DNA of 64,000 bases from contig MNCI01007622.1 of NCBI GenBank assembly GCA_015680685.1, forward strand, positions 9,158 through 73,157, read 5' to 3'. This DNA comes from Gnetum montanum. Its lineage: Eukaryota > Streptophyta > Gnetopsida > Gnetales > Gnetaceae. The translations under genes and the position numbers were made by a program. Shown here piece after piece: positions 34,924 through 46,026 of this stretch. Below the pieces are notes generated by a model, which saw only the letters and a list, made by a program, of their open reading frames with translations, was not told where the DNA came from and made no database searches. Within the stretch, counting starts at the first letter, position 1. Each line of letters starts with the position of its first letter.

Positions 34924-36197
34924 TCTAATAACATTACATGTGATAAGGAAGGAGTAGTGATAGTTGCATCACCTATAATTTTAGAACCCTACAAGACATA
35001 TAGCTTGGTAAACTTTTTCAACCCTTGCATCACAACAAGAGTACCTTTGCTAACCTTTAGGAATCCACCTTCACCAGTGTACTTGTACCCATTTGTATGA
35101 AGGGTATTCAAAGAAATAAGATTATGCTTCAAATCTGGGACATGTCTCACATCACCAAGTGTCCTAAGAATACCATCAAACATTTTAATTCTAATTCTTC
35201 TAGTACCAGCTATCTTACAAGAGGCATTATTTCCCATCATCATAGCATCCTTGGACACTATTTCATATGTTGAGAATTAGTCCCAATTAGGACACATATG
35301 AAAAGTGCAAGCTAAATCAAGAATCAAATCCTCACAAGGTTTGGAGGAATCATAAAAAATAACTAGGAGTTCCCCATCACTTTATGCATCTTTAGCAACA
35401 CTGGCTTTGCAAGAATTTTTTAGTTATTTTCCCTTTTGATTAGCATTAGTTTTCTTATTCTTATTCTATAACTTGTAGCATTTAGATTTGATGTGCTCCT
35501 TCTTTTTGTAGTAATTATAGGTTTTTTCTATATGTTTAGATTTCAATCTACCCTTCTCAACACCACTAGAATTCCTTTCCTATGCCTTCCCTCTAACAAG
35601 AAGGCCCCCTACCTAAGTCTTTGATCCAACCACAAGCTATTTCATTTTCTCCTTAGAGAATAAAGCATCATAAACTTCATCTAGAGTGAGAATATCATGA
35701 CTATATAGTATAGTATCTTTAAAATTTGTATATGAAGAAGGTAGTGAACACAATAGGATCAACCTTAAATCTTCTTCATCATGCTTAACCTCCATATTCT
35801 CTAGATCAAAGAAAATTTCCTTAAAAATAGTTAAGTGATCTTTAATAGATGTACCTTCTATCATGCAATGAGAATACAATCACTGCTTCAAGTGTAGCTT
35901 GCTAGTTAGGCTTTTCATCATACAAAACTACTCTAATTTTAATCATAATGCAGTGGCAATTTTCTCCTTTAGAACATTCTACATAATTTGATTTTACAAA
36001 TGAAGATGAATTTGAGATAGGACATTTTGATCCCTACATTGTTTTTCCTATGGTGTCCAAGATGAAGGCATCTTCTAAAACCCTAATAGTGCATTTTCCA
36101 AATTCATCTGCATAAGCATAGTTCACATCTTGACCTGTCATAGTGAAAATTTGATGTTGTGATCTAAAAGTAGAATATCATATTTCATAGTTTCCAT
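34924..36197 (-). pseudogene. Ty1/copia gag and protease remnant
   Basis: Minus strand from ATG 36197 (METMKYDILLLD). The gag UBN2-type domain is clean at 35879-35637 (EGTSIKDHLTIFKEI, LCSLPSSYTNFKDTIL). A CCHC knuckle follows near 35520 (YNYYKKKEHIKSKCYK), in which the first two Cys codons are now Tyr. The protease is at about 35310-34989: active site DSG reads DLA (ILDLACTFHM), and the GDVRHVPDLKHNLISL block is well kept. Stops interrupt gag at several points. The protein stops at 34924 where element B inserted; integrase resumes at 2625. The motifs fit the common plant copia lineages. Confidence 0.9.
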
Positions 36198-36215
36198 CAC
36201 TGAGATTAAACTAGT

Positions 36216-36230
36216 TTTCTCCAATACCAA
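36216..36230 (-). promoter_or_regulatory. Copia primer binding site, tRNA-Met-like
   Basis: The plus strand ends in CTCCAATACCAA; the complement TTGGTATTGGAG resembles the copia PBS TGGTATCAGAGC of initiator tRNA-Met. It lies just before the LTR edge. Confidence 0.6.
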
Positions 36231-36232
36231 TT

Positions 36233-36556
36233 TGAAGAAAAATAAAAAATAACAAACATGATAGGCAATAGAAATTAAAATAACACACAAAATTTACATG
36301 GAAACCCCCAAATCAAGAAAAAAAAACCATGGGCAAAGATGGGGAGAATTCACTACATCAAAGATTGAGTATAAAGGAGAGTGTTTAGGGCAACTACTAA
36401 AACATTACTTCAAGCCCTAACTGAGAACAACATATATATATACACACACACACAATAAATCCTAGGCCTAAGGTGAAAAGAAAAATGGTCCAAAACAAAA
36501 CAAGTTTATATTGCAAGGAATTTGGGTTGGACCAAACAAAAAAAGAATTTGGGTCA
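36233..36556 (-). repeat. Copia 5' LTR (approximate)
   Basis: On the plus strand it starts TGAAGAAAAATAAAA after the PBS; the right edge GGGTCA at 36556 is an estimate. It contains a (TA)n(CA)n microsatellite at about 36430-36453. The partner LTR is not in the window. Confidence 0.55.
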
Positions 36557-36593
36557 CCTCACTATACTTTAAAAATTATGATACCGAGGGCTT

Positions 36594-36898
36594 GCATGTT
36601 GCTACTTTATTTTTTTCTTTGTCACTGCAAAAATAATCTATCGTCATGATGTAGAGGCTACTCTTGCATATGTAAGAGCACTGATTGAATTTAAGAGATG
36701 GATTATCATTGATCCACTTAATACTCTTACTAACTAGAATTGGAATGAAGATGCTCTAACAATAATAGCATGCAACTGGACTAGGATTACCTGCTCTTCA
36801 AAGCATCCTGGCCAAGTTGTACAAATCTTTTTGGAAGATGCTCTATTGGTAGGATCCATATCTCCATCTATTGCTAATTTGTCATTTTTATAGGTGCT
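36594..36898 (+). pseudogene. LRR receptor-like kinase, N-terminal fragment
   Basis: The frame from 36594 opens with a hydrophobic stretch (YFIFFFVTA), as in a signal peptide. Then comes the plant LRR N-terminal cap: ALIEFKRWIIIDPLNTL, NWNEDA, and CNWTRITCSS with the typical paired Cys, followed by VVQIFLEDALLVGSISPSIA and NLSFL, the start of the first repeat. Two in-frame stops (about 36747 and 36889) disable it. It ends exactly where a chromovirus LTR begins at 36899, so the rest of the gene (repeats, membrane segment, kinase) was displaced or lost; I do not find it in the window. This is the only host-gene sequence I recognise. An upstream ATG at 36578 is in another frame. Confidence 0.85.
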
Positions 36899-39560
36899 TG
36901 ATTATAACACCCCATCCTACTACACCTAGCTAAGATAGTATGATGCCTAGGATCACTAGTAATATTACAACAGAAGCATGATAAACTAAAAACTAATGAT
37001 GTATAAAAATACGTTATATTAAGGAAGGTCAAACTGCACAACAATACATGCTACTCCAAAAACTAAACATACATGTCAATTTATAAAACTACATGTCTCT
37101 ACACAATCCAACAATCTACATTGCTCTCATATGATACAAAAATACATAAACATTAACATATATATATAAGAGTACCAAGAGTGTCATACAAGTACATTAA
37201 CTAATCCTTGAAGGTTCTTCCCTCATCTACTCTCTCTCTCCATGCTCGTCTATGCTCCTACGAATTCCACCTATAATTAAATAAACTTAATATAAAACTA
37301 AGTGAGAATCCATTACACTTCCCCTACTAAATGGTTGACAAGTACTACATGGGAAGAGAGGAGTGGAATACAAGAAAACCTACATCAACCATTAGTCTTA
37401 TGCATGCTAAGAGCAACACATGTACACACACCATATCACAGATAACAATGGCATAATTGTTATCAAAGAGAATAGATTACTATCATACAATCATCAATGA
37501 AACCATTATCCAACATAATCTATCATATATTCATTACACAACCCATGACCCACATAATCATAATCCTAATCATAATATACATTATCTTTGCCATGAATCA
37601 CAAATCAATACTATCATACATGCACCCCATGTGGTCAGTGGCATATCCACACTCAATGTATCATGTGAAACATTGCCATGAGTACTTAGAAATAGCCATT
37701 ACCTATAGGTCTATTATTTATCCAACTGGTGCTAGGGTTTGTCAACCTATGACCTACAACCACTAGCCTTTTGAAGGATAGGCTAATGGGATGAACACAC
37801 CTATGCCACACACCAGCCATAGGGACAAACACACCTACACTCTTCCACTCTCAGGATGAGGCCTAAGATAGGAGCCTCGCTAATGCATCATAGTGAGGGT
37901 CAATTCATACTACCTCTAGGATGCCTCATCACTAACTAGTTCGCACCCTCATGCTAGCATCAGCTGCTAACAATCATCACAAGTGTCATCACAAAGACAT
38001 GTATAAAGCCTGGTTAGCTTAAGCCAACACATGTCATAAGAACAACACATCCAAAACCAACATAACATGACTATATACATCCACACCTAATAATCACATT
38101 CATTCCATAAAAACAATACCATGATTTGACAAAATAAAAATTTTGCATCACAACCATATTTCTTGAACTACATGCAATACCACAAAATGACCACTATACT
38201 AATTGCCAAAATGATATATGCCCAAAAAGAAAATCAATTCCATTATTAGAAAGTACTACTCGAGATAATCTGAATGACACTAATTTCACCTGAATCGAAT
38301 TCATAGAAGCAAAGCTATGCATTTTTAAAGTTTGATTAATAAAATAATATTAATAATATTTAATTACAACTAGTGGTCGCTAAAACTCCTAGAAACTCTT
38401 GCACCATAGTAGGCCCCTAAAATATAATATTCCAACCCAATTTGTCTCATCAACACCACATATCATGTTTTCCAAGTCCGCATCATGTTATACATCGCAT
38501 ATATGTTAATAAACAATTCGTAATCAAAACTGTACAATTTTGGGAAATTTGCAAAATAACATGTCCAAGCTCAATCTTTTAACTATATGCCCCACATGTT
38601 CACATCACATGATCATATACACTAATTCAACACAAAAATATAGGGAAATTGTGAAGACAACCCACCAATTTAAATTATTGCAACAGAAAATCCTTAAAAA
38701 TCCAATAGGACTCCATTTTTCTCCAAATAAGTTTCACACCCATGTAAATACAACTGCATCAATCCCAAATCCAAGTTCATAGTAGAGAAAAATGCACCCA
38801 CAAAGCTCAAAATTTAGAAGAAGCGTGAAAAAGATGAAGGCAAAAAAGAAAACTGAAGAAAAAAAAAGCTTTTGTTCATTTCTATTCACATGAACAAATA
38901 GAGAAAAAATACAAAAACCTAAAACCCAATTTCTATGGGTAAGCAGTGGTGGGACAGTGGGAAGAAAAAAACAATAATGAAAACAATGCATAAAGCATAT
39001 GCTTTTATTAATAAAACAAGGATGAACTTCTTTTGATTCTGCATGTCATGTGCAACATCCACTTGTTAATTTTCTATTTTTTTAAATGAAATTTTTTATA
39101 AGTGTATTTCTTTTATCCCTTCCCATCTAATACCCTGCATTTCAAATGTGCATAACAATCACATCGAGACTCCAAATCAAAATCCATCTGAACCTATGAG
39201 ATCCTTATCAAATTCTCTACATCTTTACATGCCAAAATTGTACCCAAGCATCACACAACATAGTGCTATAGTTCAAATGCATAAATACTAAAATTTGATA
39301 TAAAGCTTAAATGCATACCGAATAGGTGCCCTTGTACCCCAATCCAACATCCCGGCTAGCAACATCACCTGTCTAACACATCACACAAGGCTAGTGTACA
39401 TAATCACATTAGTTAACCATGTAAAGACATCATAATCATAACATATGCAATGCAATTACAATAAGCTAAGTCATCTTGAATAACCCACCAAGACACACAC
39501 ACGTGATGAATAAATCAAAATCGTACAACCACACCTAATGTATCTGGATGGGATGTCACA
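36899..39560 (-). repeat. Long 3' LTR of a Tekay-like chromovirus
   Basis: About 2.66 kb; on the plus strand from TGATTATAACACCCCATCC to GGATGGGATGTCACA. On the minus strand it begins TGTGACATCCC, preceded by a purine tract CTTAAGAAGGGAAG, as usual for Tekay/Del LTRs. The many short frames inside (for example 37457-37766) show no domain. The left edge cuts the LRR fragment. Confidence 0.75.
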
Positions 39561-40140
39561 TTCTTCCCTTCTTAAGAATCTTCCTCTTAGAAGATCTTAG
39601 GATGAGATATGCGCATCTCAATCTCTAGCTCCCAAGTAGCTTCTTAAGCTCCATGTCTACTCTATAAAACCTTGACCATAGGCATGACTTTACTCCATAG
39701 CTATCATAACATATGATCAACAATCTTTACTGGTTGCTCAACATAACTAACATTAGATTGTAGCTATATCCTTGAATGATCAATAACATGGTGTTCATCA
39801 AGCACATAACATCGTAGCATACAGACATGAAACACATAATATACATGGGCTAAATGAGAAGGTAATGCTATTTAATAGGCCACTCTCCCAATCCCTTGTA
39901 ATAGTTGAAAAGGTCTAATATATCTAGAAGCCAATTTCCCTTTTTGATAAAATTAGTAAGGTCTTTCAAGGGAGAAACACAAAGAAATACATGATATTTG
40001 ATTACAAACTCTATTGATAATTATTATTATAGGAAAATTCAGCTAATGGTAGCATCATATCCTAGCCAAAGCATAGGCTCTCAAAATATCCCCAAGAATT
40101 TGATTCATCCACTCAGTCTAACCATCAATTTGTGGATGAT
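39561..40140 (-). pseudogene. Tekay-like integrase C-terminus and chromodomain remnant
   Basis: The minus strand encodes PQIDG.TEWMNQILGDILRA (end of the integrase core), then after a deletion FYQKGKLASRYIRPFQLLQ, IGRVAY.IALPSHLAHVYYV, EQPVKIVDHML and KVLWRHH-like sequence ending near PPT. These are the typical successive blocks of Tekay/Del pol ends. Stops and a loss of about 60 codons in the middle make it dead. It is cut at about 40140 by the opposite-strand chromovirus. Confidence 0.82.
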
Positions 40141-43100
40141 ATGCCAAACTCATCAGTGATAATGCAAAGCTATGGTGGCTCAACTTTATTCATGCTTAAG
40201 AGAAGGGTACTATGGGTGAGATGGTGGACACCTAGAAACTTAAAATGGATAGCCAAGTCCAAGCTTGAATCATATAAACACTTTGGTAAGCTTGAGGACT
40301 GCATAAATGCCTTCTAAGAGTTGATGTTATTGATTTCCAATATGGAAGGTCAAGATTGTTTCTTTAAATTTATGAATGAGTTGTAACCCTAGGTGTAGAT
40401 AGAGCTGCGTTGTTGTGAAATTGACACTCTAACAGAGGCCATTGTAATAGTTGGCACTTTCCTTGATTTTAAGGCTACAAAGCCAAATAAGGATAAACTT
40501 GAAAAATGAAATTAGGGTACACATTCCTAATTGCAAAAAATGGAGGTAGGTTCTACAAAAGATGGTAATGATTCTAAACCAAATTAATAGGAAATTCGTA
40601 CTATAGGAGGTCCTCTAAGTAACTAAGGCTCCTAACAAAAGTGAAAGGATTTTGGAAGCAAATTGCAACCTAAGGGAAAGAAGTTATAATTTGCTAGAGG
40701 ATCCTTCAATGGAAAAATTTAATTCTTTGTATGTCATGGAAATCATCTAGTGAGAAATTATCCTCTAAGCATGAGAAGAACTAAAATTAGATAAAGATAG
40801 GCTCTAGGAAAGTAACAGATGTTCCTAGAGTACCATCAAGATCCATGCCTACAAATTACAAATGGTATCATTGTAGTGAAATAATGCATGTTGGTTGTTA
40901 TGATGGAGCTATGTGATATGATTATTCAGATAGGTCAATGCCTTGATTGACAATGGGGTAAGTCACAACTACATGGTTTCATTCATGGTGAGGGACTTAC
41001 AGCTAGTTGTGAATCTAATCTAAGCTTCCTATAAACTTGCGATGTTTTAACTACTTCAGTGTCTTGGTATTGATAGAAATGTTCTAGATCAAGTGGAATC
41101 TTGGTACGGAGTCCTTGACTTCTAAATTTTGAACATGGATTTCTTTGAGGTCATTTTAGGATAGGAGTTTCTATGTAAGGTAAAGGTTTTTATAGCTTCA
41201 TATTTAGACCTTATCTTCATATTTCTTGAGAACTCTCCATGCTTGATTCAAACTCATAGGACATAGGTGAAAAAAGAGGAAGAATCCAACCCTCAAATTA
41301 TCTCACCATTGGTGATGAAACACTTGGCCAAACATCCCATGCATATATTCCTCTTGGCCATGCAAACAGAAAATCATATTAAGGCTCATGAGCCTCATTC
41401 AAACTTTGGTGTGCAAATTGTATAGCTCTTAAACCATTTTCATGATGTTATGCCACTAGAGCTACCTAGAAGTCTATTTCCATGAAGGATGATCGACTAC
41501 AAGATAGAGCTGCTACCTAGTACAACCCCTCCTATTCAAAGACCATATCATTTGATAGGGTAGGAGTTGGAAGAGATAAAGAAACAACTTGAAAGTATGA
41601 TTTCTAGATGATACATCTATCCCTTAAAATCTCCTTATGGTTCACCAAAGTTATTTATCACCAAGCACAATGAAGATTTACATCTCTATTATGACTATAA
41701 GATGTTAAACAAGCTTACCATAAAGAATAATTATTAAGTGTCTCTAATTTCTAATGTGTATTATCAACTAGCTAGGACACATTACTTCACTTGACTAGAT
41801 CTTCACCAAGGATATTATTAGGTTTTCATTGCAAATAAAGATGAGAAAAAAACTACTTGTGTGACTAGATATGGATCATTTGAATTGACCATAATGTCCT
41901 TTGAGCTTTACAATGCATCAACCACCTTTTACACATTCATGAATAAGATATTCATGTCATTTCTTGATAAATTTATAGTTCTCAATATTGATGGTATCTT
42001 AGTATACAATCAAACCATGGAGCATCATATCCTTCACCTATAGATCTTGAAAAACTACAAGAAAACCAACTGTATGTAAATAAAGAGAAGTGTAAGTTCT
42101 ATTGTATGAAGTTGAAGTTACCAAGATAACTCATAGGTCATGGCCAAATTAATCCAAATCCAAAGAAAGTTGAGAAGACAATGTCAGTGGCCTACTCCTA
42201 CTAATGTTCATGATGTCAGATAATTCATGGGACTAGCCAAATTCTACCATAGATTTATCAAAAACTTCTGAAGTATTATTATCCCTCTTACAAATTTATA
42301 GAAGAAAGAAGTCTCATGGCATTGGGACTTAGATTGTTAATAGGCCTTTGACAAAATAAAAGAAGCCTTAACCTATCATCTGATTTTGGTCTTAGCAAAA
42401 TTTTTAAAATCTTTCAAGGTCCATATAGATGTGAATGAGGATGCGATCAATGGATTACTACTACATGAAGACCACCCTATTAACTATGAATCACAAAAGC
42501 TAAATTAGGCAGAGTGAAGATGGTCTATCCATGAGAAAGAAACATTCACCATCCTCATTGCTTGAGATCATTGAGGTACTATTTTCTAGGAATTTTTATT
42601 CTTATGAAGATAGATAACTTGACTACTAGTGCCATACTCAATCAAACAAAGCTATGACTCAAGCAGGCATAATAGTTAGCCCTACTCTCTGAATTTGACT
42701 TATAATTAGTCTACCAATCTAAAAAGGAGAATATTGTGACCAATGTATTAAGTCTAAATTCTTAATACACCTCACATCTATTTTATATTAGTGGATCATA
42801 AATCTCTCATGTTTAGTGTGATGAGGTATTGTTGGCTAGAATCCAAGATTGGTTGAAAAAGGATCCACAAGTCATTGACTTGATGAAGTTAATAGAGGAA
42901 GGGAAAGCAACTCATTTTAAGATGAGGTATCAACTACTCTAGTTCTAGAACAATTGAATTTGTATGTTAGATTAGGATGGCCTTTGCAAAGAGATTATTC
43001 AAGAGTGCCATGACACATCATGGGCTAGGCACCTTGGTCAGTAAAAAACTTTGGCATTGGTTGAGAGAAACTTCTTTTAGCAAAAAATATATCAAGATAT

Positions 43101-44929
43101 GATTGCCTATGTTCAGAATTATATAGTGTGACAATAGGATAAATGGTCTATTAAGTGTTCTAGTTGACTTTTCCTCCCTCTTGAAATTCTACCATATCCA
43201 TGGGCTATGATAACCATGGACTTTATCACAAGCCTATTAAATTTGTAATGCCTAAGTAGCATTATACTAGGTGGATAAATTTCCTATGTTTATCATATGC
43301 ATCTCCTATCTAGCCTAATGTTTAGTAGAAGACATGGCAGCATATTTCTTTGATAGTGTGATTAGATATTTTAGGCTACCAATGAGCATAGTATCAAATC
43401 TGGATCCCAAGTTTACAAGTACCTTTTGGCATGCTTTATTTGACATGATGGCAACCACCTTTAAGCTATATATTATTTTCCACCCACAAATAGATGGATA
43501 GATGAAGCATATTAATCATGTACACAAGGAGTGCCTTTGGCATTATGTCCATAGTAACCAAAAAAATTGGCCTATTTTGTCGGAAATTGCTCAACTAAGC
43601 TATAACATCTAGAAGTCATTAGCTATGAAGTTTTCTTTAGTAGAATTGCTAATGGGAAGAGAGCCAATTATCCTACATATGGTTTCTCCCACCTTGTAGG
43701 GTTGACACCCTTTAACTGATGAGTTTTTAAAAGTAAGATATGAAAATGTTGAGGCTACAAAGGACTATTTGGAGAGGGTTGTGCAACATATGAAAAAGTA
43801 CACATACTGTAAGTTTCAACCCTATGAATTTAATGTTGGAGATTGGATTCTTCTGAAATTAGATCCTCACCAATTTAAACAATAATAGGAAACCACATTT
43901 AAACTAATATGATAGTATGATGATCCCTTCTAGATTATTGGTAAGATTAACCCTATGACTTACAAGCTTCAACTACCTATCCATATGAACCAAGTCCATC
44001 TTATTTTACATGTCAACATGTTGAAGCTATTGCCTAATGGCTTTTGTTATCTTAAAAGAAGTCTCTTAATTTGAGAGCAGCCTTGTATTCAATCAATATA
44101 AGATAAGAAAGCTAACTACTTAGAAACTTTAAGATCACTGGGCATGATCCTGAGATGAAAGTAGAATTCCTTGTCCACTAGAGATACTATTCAAACTCAT
44201 ATGATATTTGGAAGTTGCTAGAGTGTTTGAGGTCCTAGGAAAACTTAATTCTATATTTGTTTCTAGAGCAAGCAATCGATCTCCCACCATGATTGCTCTA
44301 GTGATGGATAGGAAATCTCCATATATAGTGAAAAAAAAACTTATAGAAAATGAGAACCAACTAGGCCAAAGGCATGACATGTCGTGACTTCTAGGATCTA
44401 GTGAATGTATTCTTGTGAAGACTTGTCTCAAGTTGGGGGATGCCTAAAGTCTGTCAAAGGACTCTATAGGTAATGGGGCTCAAGTTTCATATAGGTATGG
44501 AACTACGATGATCTTGAGACCCTTAGACCTTTGGAGAAAATAGTTTGAGGAATGCCTTGGATTCATTTCTCCCTTTAGGTCAGCATGTCCTATCATGTCA
44601 CTATAACAAACTACCTAGAAATCCTTCTATAAGTTCTACATCTTAGGTAGCATATGAAAGGGTGGACATATTAAGTCTTGAGTGATTCCATTCTTGGCTT
44701 GGGTGTTAGATGCTATGAGGAATCTAGACAGTAGGGAGATAGTCATGTTTAATAATGAGCTTTAAGGTCATTGACCCTAGCAGTTAGATATTTTAGATTC
44801 TAAGCTCCTTTAAATTTGATTCTAAGTTAATTCCATAGAATTGATGGAATTCTCCTTCAATTTTAGTGTAGCAGCCTCATGGGTTACCTAAGCTATGCTC
44901 TAAGGTCATCACTTATTTTAAGAGGGGAA
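40141..44929 (+). pseudogene. Decayed chromovirus gag-pol, plus strand
   Basis: Gag-like sequence at about 40200-40500 (KLESYKHFGKLEDCINAF, then ELMLLISNMEGQD..F). A protease-like stretch at about 40940-41170. RT at about 41490-42060 (ELEEIKKQLE, YPLKSPYGSPKLF, VTRYGSFELTIM, then FLDKFIVLNIDGILVY), where the YLDD-like catalytic site reads NIDG. RNase H at about 42250-42700 (VHIDVNEDAINGLLL). Integrase at about 42950-43700. A chromodomain-like remnant at about 44154-44245 (VEFLVH..YYSNSYDIWKLL). The pattern is closest to Galadriel-type chromoviruses (inference). Stops are frequent throughout. The 5' LTR is missing. Confidence 0.75.
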
Positions 44930-45609
44930 TGATTATAAAATAGGTAGCATGATTTATGATGGTGTACAACCATCACCATGGATTAGAGAGCATGAGGGAA
45001 AAAGAGTCCTCTACTCCTTTTTTCTTCGAAACCATACTAACATGGTAGTTTTATGCATTAGTAAGAAGGAGCTAAAACCTTCCTTAATACCCTACTCAGT
45101 AGGAATTTTCCTAGGAGGGTTTTGTATTCAACTCTAAATTGGGCTTTAAGTTGGATATGTCATGGGACATGCTATGGAACATTGCATGTGCTCATAATAG
45201 TGCAACACCAATTACCAACTTACAGTGATGAATCTGGAGGGTTCAATTGGTAGTCCCCATGGTCTTCACATTAGTGGAGCAAGGGAGAGATATCTAGCTT
45301 ATATCATTAAGAATTCATGTTTGAGTTTTATATACACCACTTAGGTTACATGCTAACACTAATAAGTTATTTTTTGACATGTGTTTTAGGTTTGTTGTTT
45401 GCTGAGACATAATTATCTTAAGTTCCATCCCAAATTTGAACCTACTTGAGGGAATCTCAAGGTATTGGATAATGTGTTAGGGACAACATTGTTACATAAG
45501 CCTTTTCTTTTTATTTTTTTGGAGTTTTGCCTTTCTGTAGTACTCCTTTGCTCTTGTACTCTTGATTTTTATTTTTAAATAAATATATTTTTGGGTTCAA
45601 TACCCCATT
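44930..45609 (+). repeat. Probable 3' LTR or tail of the plus-strand chromovirus
   Basis: TGATTATAAAATAGG begins right after purine-rich TTTTAAGAGGGGAA (44917-44930), consistent with PPT plus LTR start. The right end, near TTCAATACCCCATTC, is uncertain. The last 130 bp resemble 63060-63215, including GTAGTACTC and a terminal AATA-rich run. There is no second LTR to confirm it. Confidence 0.45.
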
Positions 45610-45624
45610 CTTATCATTAACATC

Positions 45625-45790
45625 AATAATGAGATGTTAACCTAGTGGTAAGGCACTTGATTTGGAACCTTTAAGTCCTTGGTTCAATTTTGGTGGGTAA
45701 TTCTAAGTTATATAAGTTCTAATTGGACTATATATTGGGGTGTATGTATGTTTCACTTATTTTGGGATCTAACACTCTCCTCCCATCTTA
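45625..45790 (+). repeat. tRNA-derived SINE copy 1
   Basis: ATGTTAACCTAGTGGTAAGG (A-box like) and TTGGTTCAATTTT (B-box like) are spaced as in a tRNA. A shared tail TTGGACTATATATTGG follows, ending at a TC-rich border. A related copy is at 50105-50275. Not a functional tRNA: the arms do not pair well and the sequence is a dispersed repeat. Confidence 0.65.
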
Positions 45791-45894
45791 TCATTAATAT
45801 TAACTTGATTTTTCGTATCTTCAAATTCATTTTGTTTTTTTGTTCTATATTTAACTTCAATATTTTTTCTTAAGAATCTTGTTTCTTAGATGTT

Positions 45895-46026
45895 AGAACC
45901 CCAAAATAACTAATAGTGGTACACCCCAAAATATATTATTTGAATAGAAATTTATAACTCAACGTCACATACTAGAATCAAGCTTATGACTTAAAACTTT
46001 TAAATCAAGAGTCTTAGCACTAGGCT
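45895..46026 (-). repeat. SINE copy 2, minus strand, split by copia-like element
   Basis: On the minus strand the tRNA-like head reads AGCCTAGTGCTAAGACTC and AAGCTTGATTCTAG. The head stops at 46026 and continues at about 48048 (AACATCTCATTG), which matches the first bases of SINE copy 1 in reverse. The 46027-48047 element therefore landed inside this SINE. Confidence 0.55.

Noticed and set aside
36233-36600. Possible promoter of the LRR receptor gene
   Set aside because: The stretch is copia LTR sequence; any original promoter is displaced or cannot be told apart from it.
37457-38991. Several open frames of 70-90 codons (for example 37497-37766, 38734-38991)
   Set aside because: They lie inside the long LTR of the Tekay-like element, have no domain and reflect low-complexity AT-rich sequence.
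45630-45700. Possible functional tRNA gene
   Set aside because: A- and B-box-like motifs are present, but the acceptor and anticodon arms do not pair, and the same unit is repeated with a common tail, so it is a SINE head.
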